A stretch of 64,000 bases of DNA from Heracleum sosnowskyi. Its lineage: Eukaryota; Streptophyta; Magnoliopsida; Apiales; Apiaceae. The stretch is from positions 68,102,006-68,166,005 of the forward strand of contig CM061245.1 of the NCBI GenBank assembly GCA_030848705.1. Reading direction: 5' to 3'. This document shows positions 1-9,433 of this stretch, piece after piece (within the stretch, counting starts at the first letter, position 1; each line of letters opens with the position of its first letter). The translations under genes were made by a program, and so were the position numbers. The notes under the pieces were generated by a model. That model searched no databases. It saw only the letters and a program-made list of their open reading frames with translations, and was not told where the DNA came from.

Positions 1-2
1 AT

Positions 3-1694
3 CAAGGGGGAGGATCTAATAATGATGAAAGAAGCCACTTTCCAACAGCAAGAAGGTGGACACAAGCTCATGCACCTGATCTGATAATTGGAGATCCAGA
101 TGCAAGTGTGAGAACAAGAAGTGCAACAACAAATGAATGTCTGTTTCATGCATTTTTATCCCAAACTGAGCCCAAGAAAGTGGAAGAAGCTCTTCAAGAT
201 GCTAATTGGATAACATCTATGCAAGAAGAGTTAAATGAATTTGAAAGAAATGAGGTATGGACTCTTGTACCAAGACCCAAAAACAGATCTATTGTTGGTA
301 CAAAATGGGTTTTCAGAAACAAGACTGACAGTGAGGGAATAAATACAAGGAATAAGGCTAGAATTGTGGCAAAAGGATATTCTCAACAGGAAGGAATTGA
401 CTATGATGAAACCTTTGCTCCAGTTGCAAGATTGGAGGCCATAAGAATTTTTCTAGCATATGCTGCTCACAAAAAGTTCAAAGTCTTTCAGATGGATGTG
501 AAAAGTGCTTTTCTCAATGGGAAACTTGAAGAAGAAGTGTTTGTTGAACAACCACCAGGGTTTGTAGATCCCAAGCATCTAGATTATGTCTACAGACTTG
601 ACAAAGCTCTTTATGGACTAAAGCAGGCACCTAGAGCATGGTATGAAACTCTGGCTCAATTTCTTTTAGAAAGTGGGTTCACTAGAGGTACAATTGACAA
701 AACCTTGTTCTATTTCAATACTGGTAATGATTTGCTTTTAGTTCAAATCTATGTGGATGACATAATTTTTGGGTCTACTAATGACAAACTCTGCAAGAAA
801 TTTGCCAAGCTTATGCAATCCAGGTACCAAATGAGCATGATGGGAGAGCTTAGTTATTTTCTAGGTTTGCAGGTAAAGCAAACAGATGATGGGATTTTTA
901 TCAATCAAGCAAAATATACCAGAAATCTTCTCAAGAAATTTGGTATGCTTGATAGTTCATCTGCCACAACTCCCATGGCTACTGTAACAAATCTAGACAA
1001 AGATACAGGGACCTCAGTAGATATTACAAACTACAGAGGCATGATAGGGTCTCTTCTTTATCTCACTGCAAGTAGACCAGATATCATGTATGCAACATGT
1101 CTTTGTGCAAGATTTCAAGCAGACCCCAGAGAGCCTCATCTAACAGCTGTGAAGAGAATTTTCAAATATCTCAAAGGAACCATAACCCTTGGTTTGTGGT
1201 ACCCTAGAGAATCAGAGTTTAAATTAATTGGTCACTCTGATGCAGATTTTACAGGCTGTAAGATAGACAGAAAAAGCACCAGTGGAAGATGTCAATTTCT
1301 AGGTGACAGATTAGTTTCTTGGTACAGCAAGAAACAGAAATCAATTTCCACATCCACTGCAGAAGCGGAGTATATTGCTGCTGGTAGCTGTTGTGCACAG
1401 ATTCTGTGGATGAAGAATCAATTGCTGGATTATGGGTTAAGGTACTCTAAAATACCTATTTTCTGTGATAATCAAAGTGCTATTGCTATGACAGGTAACC
1501 CAGTACAGCATTCCATGACCAAGCACATCAGTATAAGGTATCACTTTATCAGGGAACATGTGGAGGAAGGAGATATTGAGCTTCATTTTGTGTCTACAGA
1601 ACAACAGCTTGCAGATATCTTCACTAAGCCTTTGAGTGAAGCTACATTTACAAGACTGGTAAATGAACTTGGAATGATCTCTGGTTTCGACTAG
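3..1694 (+). CDS. Copia pol C-terminus: reverse transcriptase and RNase H (partial)
   Basis: The frame is open from the window edge, so the GTG at 108 is not a real start; this is the end of a larger polyprotein. It copies element RNA into DNA inside virus-like particles. The RT core shows AKGYSQQEGIDYDETFAPVA, then QMDVKSAFLNG, GLKQAPRAWY and the catalytic YVDD at 750-761. RNase H follows, with its acidic residues in SDADFTG, TAEAEYIAA and CDNQSAIA, and the usual Copia ending ADIFTKPL. The protein ends GMISGFD at a TAG. I see no frameshift or internal stop over about 560 codons, so this part is intact. The third ORF lies 1.3 kb downstream on the same strand. Confidence 0.95.
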   Translation, partial: QGGGSNNDERSHFPTARRWTQAHAPDLIIGDPDASVRTRSATTNECLFHAFLSQTEPKKVEEALQDANWITSMQEELNEFERNEVWTLVPRPKNRSIVGTKWVFRNKTDSEGINTRNKARIVAKGYSQQEGIDYDETFAPVARLEAIRIFLAYAAHKKFKVFQMDVKSAFLNGKLEEEVFVEQPPGFVDPKHLDYVYRLDKALYGLKQAPRAWYETLAQFLLESGFTRGTIDKTLFYFNTGNDLLLVQIYVDDIIFGSTNDKLCKKFAKLMQSRYQMSMMGELSYFLGLQVKQTDDGIFINQAKYTRNLLKKFGMLDSSSATTPMATVTNLDKDTGTSVDITNYRGMIGSLLYLTASRPDIMYATCLCARFQADPREPHLTAVKRIFKYLKGTITLGLWYPRESEFKLIGHSDADFTGCKIDRKSTSGRCQFLGDRLVSWYSKKQKSISTSTAEAEYIAAGSCCAQILWMKNQLLDYGLRYSKIPIFCDNQSAIAMTGNPVQHSMTKHISIRYHFIREHVEEGDIELHFVSTEQQLADIFTKPLSEATFTRLVNELGMISGFD

Positions 1695-2740
1695 AGATAT
1701 TGGTTAGACTCAAACTTTACTCATCTGTGAAAATTTGCTCATGTTTTTCTGCATGTGTTAACTGTCATGCAAATCATGTTGATAAACTCTGGTAACATAC
1801 TCTGCTGGAAGCATACTCTGATGATAAACTCTGATGTTATACTCTGATTGTGTTATTGTCTGAAACATATTGACCGATGAAGAAAAGTGTATGAAGCATG
1901 ATTCTCAGTAAGTAATCATGAATCTTTCTGAGTTATATAAAATCTGATCTCAAATGTGTGCAGAAATTTTACACAGCATGATACTGTCTCTATATTTATA
2001 GCATCTCTTAGTTTATTGATCCTATACACTGAGTCTGTATTAGCTGTTTGCACTTTCTCTCATAAATCATAAACGTTAAATGATGTAAGTCTAAACTCTG
2101 ATAAATAGTTACTGCTAATTCACCCCTAAGCAAAAGATGCAAAAATATGCATAAATTCCTTTGAGATCATGTTGTGCCTAGGAAGACCCATGAACTTATT
2201 GTATGAAATAAGGGCTAAAATTTTCAAATTTTTGGTGACTAGTGCCAACCACTGATTACTGGAAAAAGAATGAATAAAAAAAAAAAAAATTTAAGGGGGT
2301 GAAAACAAATGAATACAAATAAATACAGAGTTTAGATGAAATCAGAATATGTTTTTACATATGAGAGTTTGGGCAACCAGTTTTTACTGATTTATTTTGT
2401 GGATTTTATGCACTTTGAGATGCTCTCAATATTTATATTCAGTAAACTCTGCTATTCACACACAAATATTCACAACTGTGCATTTTGAGAAAAGAGATTA
2501 TTAATGAAGGAGGAGAATTGATAAAAACTGATGAACTGTGTAATCTACGCCGAGGTAATTTATTTTTAATCTCTGATGATTAAAATAAATAAGGTTGTTT
2601 CAGACATTTCATAATTATTGAGGAACATTATTTTTGGAAAATAGAGAGTATGATTGAAACGGTTTGTTTGAGTTTTTGAAAATGGAGAGAGGTTGAGTGT
2701 CTAGGAAAATGTAATAGGCGGTAATTATTGCTCTTTTTAC
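1695..2740 (+). other. Pol-to-ORF3 spacer of element S1 with repeated ACTCTG motif
   Basis: There is no credible ORF. The spacer holds many copies of a short motif, (A)ACTCTG, most densely at 1780-1850 (for example 1786, 1797, 1812, 1825, 1838) and again near 2095 and 2444. The same string, or its complement CAGAGTTT, recurs in the third ORF and in the LTR (6870-6925). An A-run at 2276-2290 is followed by a purine tract AAGGGGGTGAAAA that resembles a polypurine tract but is far from the LTR. Confidence 0.6.
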
Positions 2741-3031
2741 TGCGCATGCGCATTGGAAACTGTCAATTACTGCTGTCAGTCATTGTATGTATGCCACGTG
2801 TCACACTCACACGTTTCACGGAGTAAGACAGTTGTGTGTATTGATTAGAAACTGTTCAGTTTTTAATTCTTTCTTTTTGTATTAATATACAATACACAAA
2901 CTCGTTTGAACTTTTCACAACTTACTCCAATTCACACTTTATTGTCACATACACATTTTCACAAACACTCTTACTGCAAACACTCTAAAAAATTCTCTAA
3001 GTCATTCTCTGCTTATTTCCAAATCGTACTA
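2741..3031 (+). promoter_or_regulatory. Promoter-like region and leader in front of the third ORF of S1
   Basis: Directly upstream of the ORF3 ATG the sequence changes character. It shows a perfect 12-bp palindrome TGCGCATGCGCA (2741-2752), a G-box core CACGTG (2795-2800) and an AT-rich TATA-like stretch near 2876-2892. After that comes a G-poor leader rich in C, T and A (about 2905-3031) leading to ATGGGT at 3032. G-boxes and such leaders are common in plant Pol II promoters. A separate transcript for ORF3 is my inference, with no direct proof in sequence. Confidence 0.4.
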
Positions 3032-5674
3032 ATGGGTTCTACTGCTTTTGTCTCTTCTGGGCTTGAATTCGTTCCTAATAATTATGCTGCTCCATTGGTT
3101 AATGTGAACGCACCAAAGGCGTTTCACTTGATGCAGAATTTTCTTGCCCAATCTCCAATTGGGCGTGCTCTTGTAGAACCAGAGAGGCTTTCTGTGTTTC
3201 AAATCAAAAGCTTCTGGGAGACTGGTATCTATGATGATGGTGGTGATTCTGGAATGCCATCTATTATTTTTGAGTTTCAGGAAACAGAGTATGTCATTAC
3301 TCCTGGTACGGTACGTGATGCTATGGGCTTTGGTGAACATACTGCTTACACCATTGCTGTTGGTGATGCTGAGTTGCTGAGGATGATGAGGGAGATAGGT
3401 TATGGTGGATCTTTGGCCAAGATAGGTCAATTGAAGCGACCGTTCTTGAGGAAGGAGTGGAGCTTTTTCTTCGACTGTATAACAAGAACGTTCGGGAAGA
3501 AGTGCACAAACTGGGATGCAATACCCACTGACAGTCTACAAATAGGGTATTCTCTTCTCTATGGTACCAATTTTGATTTTGGTAGACTTGTTTTAAGTAA
3601 CATAGGAGAGAAAATGAATGAGAATAGGGGAGTAGTTTACTTTGCTAGATTCTGTCAGCTTTTATTTTCTGCCTGTGTTAGTGGGGTAGATATTATTGAT
3701 GCAGATGTAATTCCATGTTTTAAATTACACAAACGTATATTCTCTGATCTTGTGAACAAAGATGTGAAGAAGGGTGCTGTAGGTGATCTCTTACTGCCTG
3801 CATTAGTGCAGCAGTTTTTGGATGATTCTACCCAAGCAGATTCACAACCAGAACCACTAAACACTGAAGTTCCTCCATCAACATCAATTCAGACACAACC
3901 AATTCAGACAGGTGGTAGAATCAAACACAGGGCTTTTAAACCTGCAAAGATTGTTAAGCCAGCTACTGAAGTTGGAGTGTCAAAATCTTCTCTACCAAAG
4001 TCTGATGGTCCTTCTAAGAAGAGAAGAGCAAAGAGACCACGTTCTGATGATGAGGAAGATACTGAAACTTTGCATCAAAGAAGAAGAAGGCTGGTAGCTG
4101 ACTATCTTTTTGATGAGTTAGATGCTGAAGCTGTTCCTGAATCTGAACAGAATGCAGCTCCTAATGTTGTTACTGAGGAGGCTGATGTCAATGTTGAAAC
4201 TACTGTGCCTACAGAGGACAGAGCAGATAATGATGATAATGCCAGAGCAGATACTGCACATACAGATGCTGATGTTGATACATTTGTAGATCCTTTGGAC
4301 ATGGATTTTGAAGCACATCCTGCAATCAGTGTTTGTGACACTAAGGATGTGGCAGCTGATCAAGCCACTCTAGTAGTTGATGAGTCTATGGCAACTCATA
4401 CAGAGATTCTCTCTGTCACCAATCAAATTCTTGAATTGGGTGAGGAAGTTGATCAGGAAGCAAAATCTGTCTCTTCTGAGAAGATTGTTGAAGCTGCTGT
4501 TGAGAAGCTAGATGAAGCTACAGCAGAGAATCTGGAAGAAGAAGAAGAAGTTGTTGAGGCAGTTAACTCTGAGAAGAATGAAGCAGTTGCAGAGCAAGTT
4601 CATGATGAAGCTGCACAGTTAAACATTGAAGTTACTGCAGAGAATATAGCTGCTGAGCCTTTAGCAGAAAATGTTAATGAAGACAGAGTTGTTTCTGATA
4701 GTGATGATCACACTTCTGTAAATTCTGATCATGCAAACTCTGGGATAAATATTGCACTCTCAGACTCTGATGACCATGAATCAATACCTTTTCTACGGGA
4801 TCCTACTGCAGAGTCTGTCAAGGAAAATCAACGTGCAACTGAAGATCATTATAGAGAAATGTACTATGCAAATTGGTCAGGGGCAGATTGTATTTTCTCT
4901 ACACAAAGGACTGCTGATTTTGTTGCTAAGTCTGCTAAAGAAATTTCAAATCCTGAGTTGTTGACACATTTGAAGGCTACAGTTGTTCAAGTTAAATCTT
5001 TGCACAATCGCTTTGATGAGACTCACAAAGCTTTCATAGGCCTGAGGAATGATAGTGTTGCTAAGGAATTGGCCTTGAAGAATGATAGAGCTCAATATTC
5101 TTCTATGATCAAGGATCAGGTAGAAATCAAACAGAGACTGAGCACAGTTGAGAGAAATCAAGATGTAATGGCTACAAAGATTGATTCTATTGCTACATCT
5201 TTAGAATTGCTGACATCTGTACTTATTCCTGATGATGTCAAAAAGGGGGAGAGAGTTCCTAAAGACAAATGCAAAAGGGCTCCAACTCTGAGACGGAGGG
5301 ATGATGCAACAGATGGTGGAAGAAAAGAATCAGAGAAAAGGTCAAAATCTGCTCAAGAGCAAGGGAGACTTAGGTCAAACTCTGCTAAGCTGACAAACTC
5401 TGATAGAATAAACTCTGGTGCTCAATCTTCTTCAAGACTTAAAAGTCTAGTGATTTCAGCGAATCCAATTACTGATGAAGAGATTGCAGCTAAGCTCTTT
5501 CTGGAAGAACATGGTGGTGAAGCCACAGTTGAAGATATGGATGCTGAAATGCAGATTCTTGCTGAAGAGCATAAGAAGAAGGTTGAAGCTGGAACTTACA
5601 AGAAAAAGGCTGTTAAGGCTCCTAGGATAAAGGAACAAGGAATCTTTATTAAAGAGAATGTGAACCCTCAATAG
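3032..5674 (+). CDS. Third ORF (env-position ORF) of SIRE-like element S1, N-terminal and central part
   Basis: The frame is open from 2906, but the first ATG is at 3032 (MGSTAFVSSG), giving 880 aa; the homologue on the - strand also starts near this point. Order: an N-terminal globular domain (about residues 10-265) with LRKEWSFFF, GRLVLSNI and FARFCQLLF; a basic NLS-like stretch KKRRAKRPR near residue 330; a long acidic Glu/Asp/Val/Ala region; a predicted coiled coil near residues 650-745; and a basic tail. I see no signal peptide and no membrane segment, so an envelope role is not supported although the ORF occupies the env position. It ends at a TAG (5672-5674), but the same frame continues open to 6673. 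Function unknown. Confidence 0.8.
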   Translation: MGSTAFVSSGLEFVPNNYAAPLVNVNAPKAFHLMQNFLAQSPIGRALVEPERLSVFQIKSFWETGIYDDGGDSGMPSIIFEFQETEYVITPGTVRDAMGFGEHTAYTIAVGDAELLRMMREIGYGGSLAKIGQLKRPFLRKEWSFFFDCITRTFGKKCTNWDAIPTDSLQIGYSLLYGTNFDFGRLVLSNIGEKMNENRGVVYFARFCQLLFSACVSGVDIIDADVIPCFKLHKRIFSDLVNKDVKKGAVGDLLLPALVQQFLDDSTQADSQPEPLNTEVPPSTSIQTQPIQTGGRIKHRAFKPAKIVKPATEVGVSKSSLPKSDGPSKKRRAKRPRSDDEEDTETLHQRRRRLVADYLFDELDAEAVPESEQNAAPNVVTEEADVNVETTVPTEDRADNDDNARADTAHTDADVDTFVDPLDMDFEAHPAISVCDTKDVAADQATLVVDESMATHTEILSVTNQILELGEEVDQEAKSVSSEKIVEAAVEKLDEATAENLEEEEEVVEAVNSEKNEAVAEQVHDEAAQLNIEVTAENIAAEPLAENVNEDRVVSDSDDHTSVNSDHANSGINIALSDSDDHESIPFLRDPTAESVKENQRATEDHYREMYYANWSGADCIFSTQRTADFVAKSAKEISNPELLTHLKATVVQVKSLHNRFDETHKAFIGLRNDSVAKELALKNDRAQYSSMIKDQVEIKQRLSTVERNQDVMATKIDSIATSLELLTSVLIPDDVKKGERVPKDKCKRAPTLRRRDDATDGGRKESEKRSKSAQEQGRLRSNSAKLTNSDRINSGAQSSSRLKSLVISANPITDEEIAAKLFLEEHGGEATVEDMDAEMQILAEEHKKKVEAGTYKKKAVKAPRIKEQGIFIKENVNPQ

Positions 5675-5731
5675 AGTTTACAATACTCAAGGAGGCCTGT
5701 TGGAGTAAGCACTAATAAGGGTAAAGGTAAA

Positions 5732-6673
5732 TTGATTGAAGAACCTGAGTTATCAAAGAAGGCTCATTCAACCTCTGACATGGCTCAAGTTGAATCAAGA
5801 CTTAATCAATCAACCACTGACGTTGCTCAAGTTGATAATTCTGCTAAAGTTGTGACAATCTCTGACACTGCTCAAGTTGTACAAACTCAGTTGATATCTT
5901 CACAACTCCAAGGTATTTTTGGAAAACCAACTAGAGATAAAACTCTGAAGCCAGGAAATGTGAATTTTCTTCAAACCAGATCAGTGTTAGGAAAGGAAAC
6001 TTATGATAAATCTGGTTTGGGATCACATAGAGAGAAAAGAATAAATAACAGTCCTCTAGATCATACATCACTGGCAGAACCTGGTGTTGGGGTAACTCAA
6101 GAAAGCCTTGACAAGTTAGAGTCTGTTCAGTTGATCTATCACAAAGGAATTAAAAAGGAGTTTCTGTTATACTTCATGGCTGATGGAAGAGTTTATAGAA
6201 TTGGAGAAGCTGACATTCATCTGAAGCTATGGGAAGAGCTGGAGTATGTTTTGTATCTGCTGAAAGTGAAAAATCAAAGTACTCATAATGCTGCTCAAGT
6301 TTTGAAAAAGAGAATGATGAAGTCTAAAGTTTTGCTTGGAGCCAGAATTTCAAGTGCTTATATTCCTAAATATAGAGATGCTCATGGAAAGCTGGTAGAG
6401 ATGAAGAGGAATAGTGCGAGGTTCAGAACTACACTGGGAATAAGAGTCTTAGAGTTCAATCTAGAGTCTGATAAGTCTTTCTTTATAAGACTTGGAAATG
6501 AGATGAATAAAAACAACATTTATTCTCTGAGGGCTGCCATATATCAGACTGGTGAAAGAGATCCAGAACTTAAGGAGCTGAAAGAGATTATGACTGCTGA
6601 GCTAGAAAGAGCTGAAAGAAGACTACTTACCGATTATCTCAGGACAGTGCCTGACATTGAAGAAATTAAGTAA
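5732..6673 (+). CDS. Third ORF of S1, C-terminal part (same frame after an internal TAG)
   Basis: This frame is identical to that of the preceding segment and is open from 5675, so the two are most simply one coding sequence of about 1210 codons split by a single TAG. The piece first shows repeats of the type (T)DxAQV (for example DMAQVES, DVAQVDN, DTAQVVQ) over about 60 residues, then a more ordered C-terminal domain with FMADGRVYRIGEADI, LWEELEYVLYLL and a charged helical end reaching PDIEEIK. No known catalytic motif is visible. The stop may be a recent nonsense mutation, or a readthrough site as described for stop codons between ORFs of some plant retroelements. I cannot tell these apart from one copy. 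Confidence 0.72.
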   Translation: MIEEPELSKKAHSTSDMAQVESRLNQSTTDVAQVDNSAKVVTISDTAQVVQTQLISSQLQGIFGKPTRDKTLKPGNVNFLQTRSVLGKETYDKSGLGSHREKRINNSPLDHTSLAEPGVGVTQESLDKLESVQLIYHKGIKKEFLLYFMADGRVYRIGEADIHLKLWEELEYVLYLLKVKNQSTHNAAQVLKKRMMKSKVLLGARISSAYIPKYRDAHGKLVEMKRNSARFRTTLGIRVLEFNLESDKSFFIRLGNEMNKNNIYSLRAAIYQTGERDPELKELKEIMTAELERAERRLLTDYLRTVPDIEEIK

Positions 6674-6803
6674 AGGCTGACTGTAAGTTTTTAAAGTTTT
6701 ATGTTCTAAGTAAGAGTTAAACTCTGTTATGTTATAAACACTGCATTTGTTATATGATTTGACATCATCAATTATCTTTTAACTTGTACATTTTTGTTAT
6801 GCA

Positions 6804-6818
6804 CAAGTTGTGGGAGAT
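6804..6818 (+). other. Polypurine tract of element S1
   Basis: A purine-rich stretch ending GTGGGAGAT lies directly before the TGTTAGATAT that opens the LTR. This is the expected position for priming of plus-strand DNA synthesis. Confidence 0.6.
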
Positions 6819-7312
6819 TGTTAGATATAATTGCTGATGATTGTTTATCAGTGTTTAAGTAACAGGTACTTATCAGAGTTTACACTAGAAGCCAGTCAGA
6901 GTTTGTTAAAGTCTGACGGGGTGAGAGTTTATTTAGCTGTCGGTGCATACTTGAAGATTCTAGAAGCAATATATCTTGAAGATGGAAATAAGCAAGATAT
7001 ATTGAGATAGCTAAAGAAACGGGACAGAAGACAGAAGCAATCCTAAATTGATATAAATTGTATAGTTGATTTATAGGAATATCAATTAGAGATTGATTGT
7101 GTAACTGTGTTCTATATAAACACAGATAGGTTAACCCTAAAAGGGATGCGAATACTGAATACATTATTCTTGTAACCTAGCAGCTCTCTGTGATATTTTA
7201 CATCACTGAGAGAAGAGTTATTTAATATAATTCAGTTTATTGTTCATAAACAGTGTTCTTGATTGTTATTCTCATACATATATTGATTATATATTGTGTA
7301 TTCGGCCTAACA
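6819..7312 (+). repeat. 3' LTR of element S1 (494 bp)
   Basis: It starts TGTTAGATAT immediately after the purine tract and ends GGCCTAACA, so it has TG...CA termini. A TATATAAA box lies at 7113-7120, about 200 bp before the LTR end, a normal place for the Pol II promoter of an LTR. The end CCTAACA matches the end of the LTR of the - strand SIRE-like element (GACCTAACA), supporting kinship. The partner 5' LTR is outside the window. Confidence 0.85.
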
Positions 7313-8586
7313 TAAATATTTAAAAAATTACCTACTTTAATATGCCTACTTATATTTTTCATTAAATGCAATTAATAAAATATTAAAATATAAATAATAG
7401 TATAGGTTAACTAACATATTAATATGTTATAACTATAACATATGATGGCCATTATTCCAGGGAGAACCATATATCGAAGAGAATCATATATTCTACTATA
7501 GAATTTCATAAATAATTCTAATTTTTTTCTTCACAAAGTATAAAATTTAATTCTAATGTAGAATATAATTATATACAAATTTTATAAAAAAAAATTAACA
7601 TTTAAAATTTAAGCAAAATCATTGATTTTAAATTTGATTCTAGTGCAGAATCATTTTGGATGAATTTGATTCCAGTGTATAATCACTTTGAACTAGGAGC
7701 TAACATCAACCGCTACCAACTACCACACCAGTCTTTTAGTTGCAGGGACAAGTCATGGCTTACTTCAAATGCACAAGTTGATCCTTACCCCCCCCCCCCC
7801 CGGATGAGGATAACCCACCAAATTATAGGGCAAGTTCTCCAAAGTTATCATCGCACCGGGTGTATCGTACTACCCCAACAAGGATAACTTGCTAGAAAAC
7901 AAGAATAGACCCTTCGAGTGCATAGAAAAGCTTAATCATACCTTAATTCCCCAATAAGGATAACTTATTAGAATACAAAAGCAGGCATTCATTTTATAGT
8001 CTTCTATAAATCCTCGATGCATGTCAAACATTAAATGATATTTTGTCCCCTCTTTATGTCATCTCCAAGTTGGCGCTCCAACCTGGCCTTCCACAGCATG
8101 TTGGCGCGCCAGCTTGTGTCTCACCCATGGTTGGCGCTCCAACCTTGGTCATGACCCTGGTTGGCGCTCCAACGCATATTCACTCCTGTTTTGGAGCTCC
8201 AAGTTCATCTTCTGTTATTATTCATATTAACACATTCTTACAATCATGTCATTCTAGCCATTGACCATCTTCAAATAGTCAATCATTTCCTTGTATAAAT
8301 TTTGGGTGTAACAAATCCCTTTAATTGATGAGATTATTTATTCCCAGATAATAATTTCGGGATTATAATCCCTCCAAACAAACATGTTCGAATTGAATGG
8401 AGTTTTAATCTGTTGTTTGCATGTGAGTGAGTGTTCACAGTTAACTTTCTCTATAATAACAGATGGCATGGAAATATGTGAAAAGAAAAAAGAGCCACGG
8501 AACCGAATGCATATTACTGTTGACTATTGAGAAAAGAAAACTACTTAAATATGTAAATGATAGGAGTATAAGTTTCTTTCACTGAT
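7313..8586. other. Gene-free interval between S1 and the Tat-like element
   Basis: No convincing gene. About 7314-7402 is a fragment of the Helitron family seen at 22007-24728: it shares ATGCCTACTTAT, AATTAATAAAATATTAAAA and flanking sequence with 24570-24650. At 7440-7690 there are loosely repeated GATTC(T/C)A(G)TGCAGAATCA-like strings. A run of 14 or 15 C residues lies near 7788-7800. A regular palindrome array is listed separately at 8070-8203. The rest, to 8586, is unassigned. Confidence 0.55.
8070..8203. repeat. Five-unit array of near-palindrome TTGGCGCTCCAAC at 30-bp spacing
   Basis: Copies start at 8070, 8101, 8131, 8161 and 8191. The first, third and fourth are identical; the second reads TTGGCGCGCCAGC and the last TTGGAGCTCCAAG. 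Only the 13-bp core is conserved and the DNA between cores differs, unlike an ordinary tandem repeat. Each core can pair with itself (TTGG...CCAA). Confidence 0.75.
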
Positions 8587-9433
8587 TGTTGTACCCAAAA
8601 TCTCACATGGGCTCAATTTAAGGCCCACATGCAATATATGCCCAACTAGTATGGATTTGGTGAGGATTGGATGTATTGAGGTTCAGCTTTATAGTGCCAA
8701 GGTTCAGGTTCGCGGCATTGAGGAACGGGTTCAAGTTCAGGGTGTTTGGGTGTTTTGACTGCATGCACAACTTCAGGTGCAGGGTGGTCTGAACCTCTCC
8801 GGGACAAAATCAGAGTTGGACAAGGACTCGGCTTCCTATACTTTAGGATCACAGAATTACTCTTGGAAAAGGACTTCTAGTCTTAATAAAACGTGGTGGA
8901 TGGGACAATTACAAACAATATAGGACTTATATTGGTTATTTCGGATATACATTAAATACATGAGGTTTTGTAGGACTTAGTGATGTACATGGACTAGGAC
9001 ACTGGAAAGCTCAGCTACAGGTGTATAATTCGACTATAACTATGAGATGGATTATCTTAGAATGGTTGAATTCGCAAGGATAGAGAAGTATAAACCTAAT
9101 AGAACTACATGGGGCTTAATTCCTATAAATAGGATATGTAGGCACTTGACTAAAGGATTCAGATTTTCACTCTCTACATGCATAAGGCTCGTGTACTCTC
9201 TGTGATACATATTCCGGTGAATTGGCTGGCCGCGTAGGATTTACTCTGCCCTATTCATCCGGTGGTTTTGTCAACTCAGCCCCCAAAAACATTACTTCTA
9301 CTATTCTGTACTCATAGCGAGCTTCAGGTTTCTAGCTGCAAACCTACGACTTTGTCCGACAACCTACGACGCATTCTACGGTTATTCCAGCGATATTCTC
9401 TCTCAGTGTTGTTACCAAATTTCCCTCACAACA
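8587..9433 (+). repeat. 5' LTR of the Tat-like element
   Basis: It starts TGTTGTACCC and ends CCTCACAACA. A TATAAATA box lies at 9124-9131. Compared with the right LTR it carries an 8-bp insertion (GTTTGGGTGTTTTG against GTTTTG, near 8740) and scattered substitutions of a few percent, so the insertion is older than the nested young elements at 37-60 kb. Confidence 0.9.

Larger units (their letters stand above)
1..7312 (+). mobile_element. SIRE/Maximus-like Ty1/Copia retrotransposon, 3' part (element S1)
   Basis: The window opens inside this element. In order it holds the end of pol (RT and RNase H), a 1.3-kb spacer, a third ORF of about 1210 codons interrupted by one TAG, a purine-rich tract and a 494-bp LTR. 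Gag, integrase and the 5' LTR lie left of the window. A long extra ORF after pol is known for the SIRE (Sirevirus) lineage of Copia, and the RT sequence is Copia-like throughout. The element is bounded by the LTR end at 7312; its TSD cannot be tested because the left end is absent. Lineage assignment is inferred from architecture and from the related element on the - strand at 24729-64000. Confidence 0.88.

Noticed and set aside
2906..3031. N-terminal 42 codons upstream of the S1 ORF3 ATG, as part of the protein
   Set aside because: The start would be TTG, the segment is His/Thr/Ser-rich leader-like sequence, and the homologous protein starts at the position matching ATG 3032.
3029..5671. Reading frames on the - strand and in other frames across the S1 third ORF
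   Set aside because: They are shadows of a long, codon-biased + strand ORF and have no homologue in the S2 counterpart.
3032..6673. True retroviral-type envelope gene
   Set aside because: Right position, but no signal peptide, transmembrane segment or cleavage motif; instead it has a nuclear-type basic stretch and coiled coil.
7788..7801. Long C homopolymer (and the G run at 16868-16882) as functional G-quadruplex sites
   Set aside because: Homopolymer length is a common sequencing or assembly error, and the G run is a mutated polypurine-like tract; no further support.
8070..8203. CRISPR-like array (short repeat with unlike spacers)
   Set aside because: Plant nuclear context, only 13-bp cores, 17-bp spacers, no associated genes; better described as a phased palindrome array.
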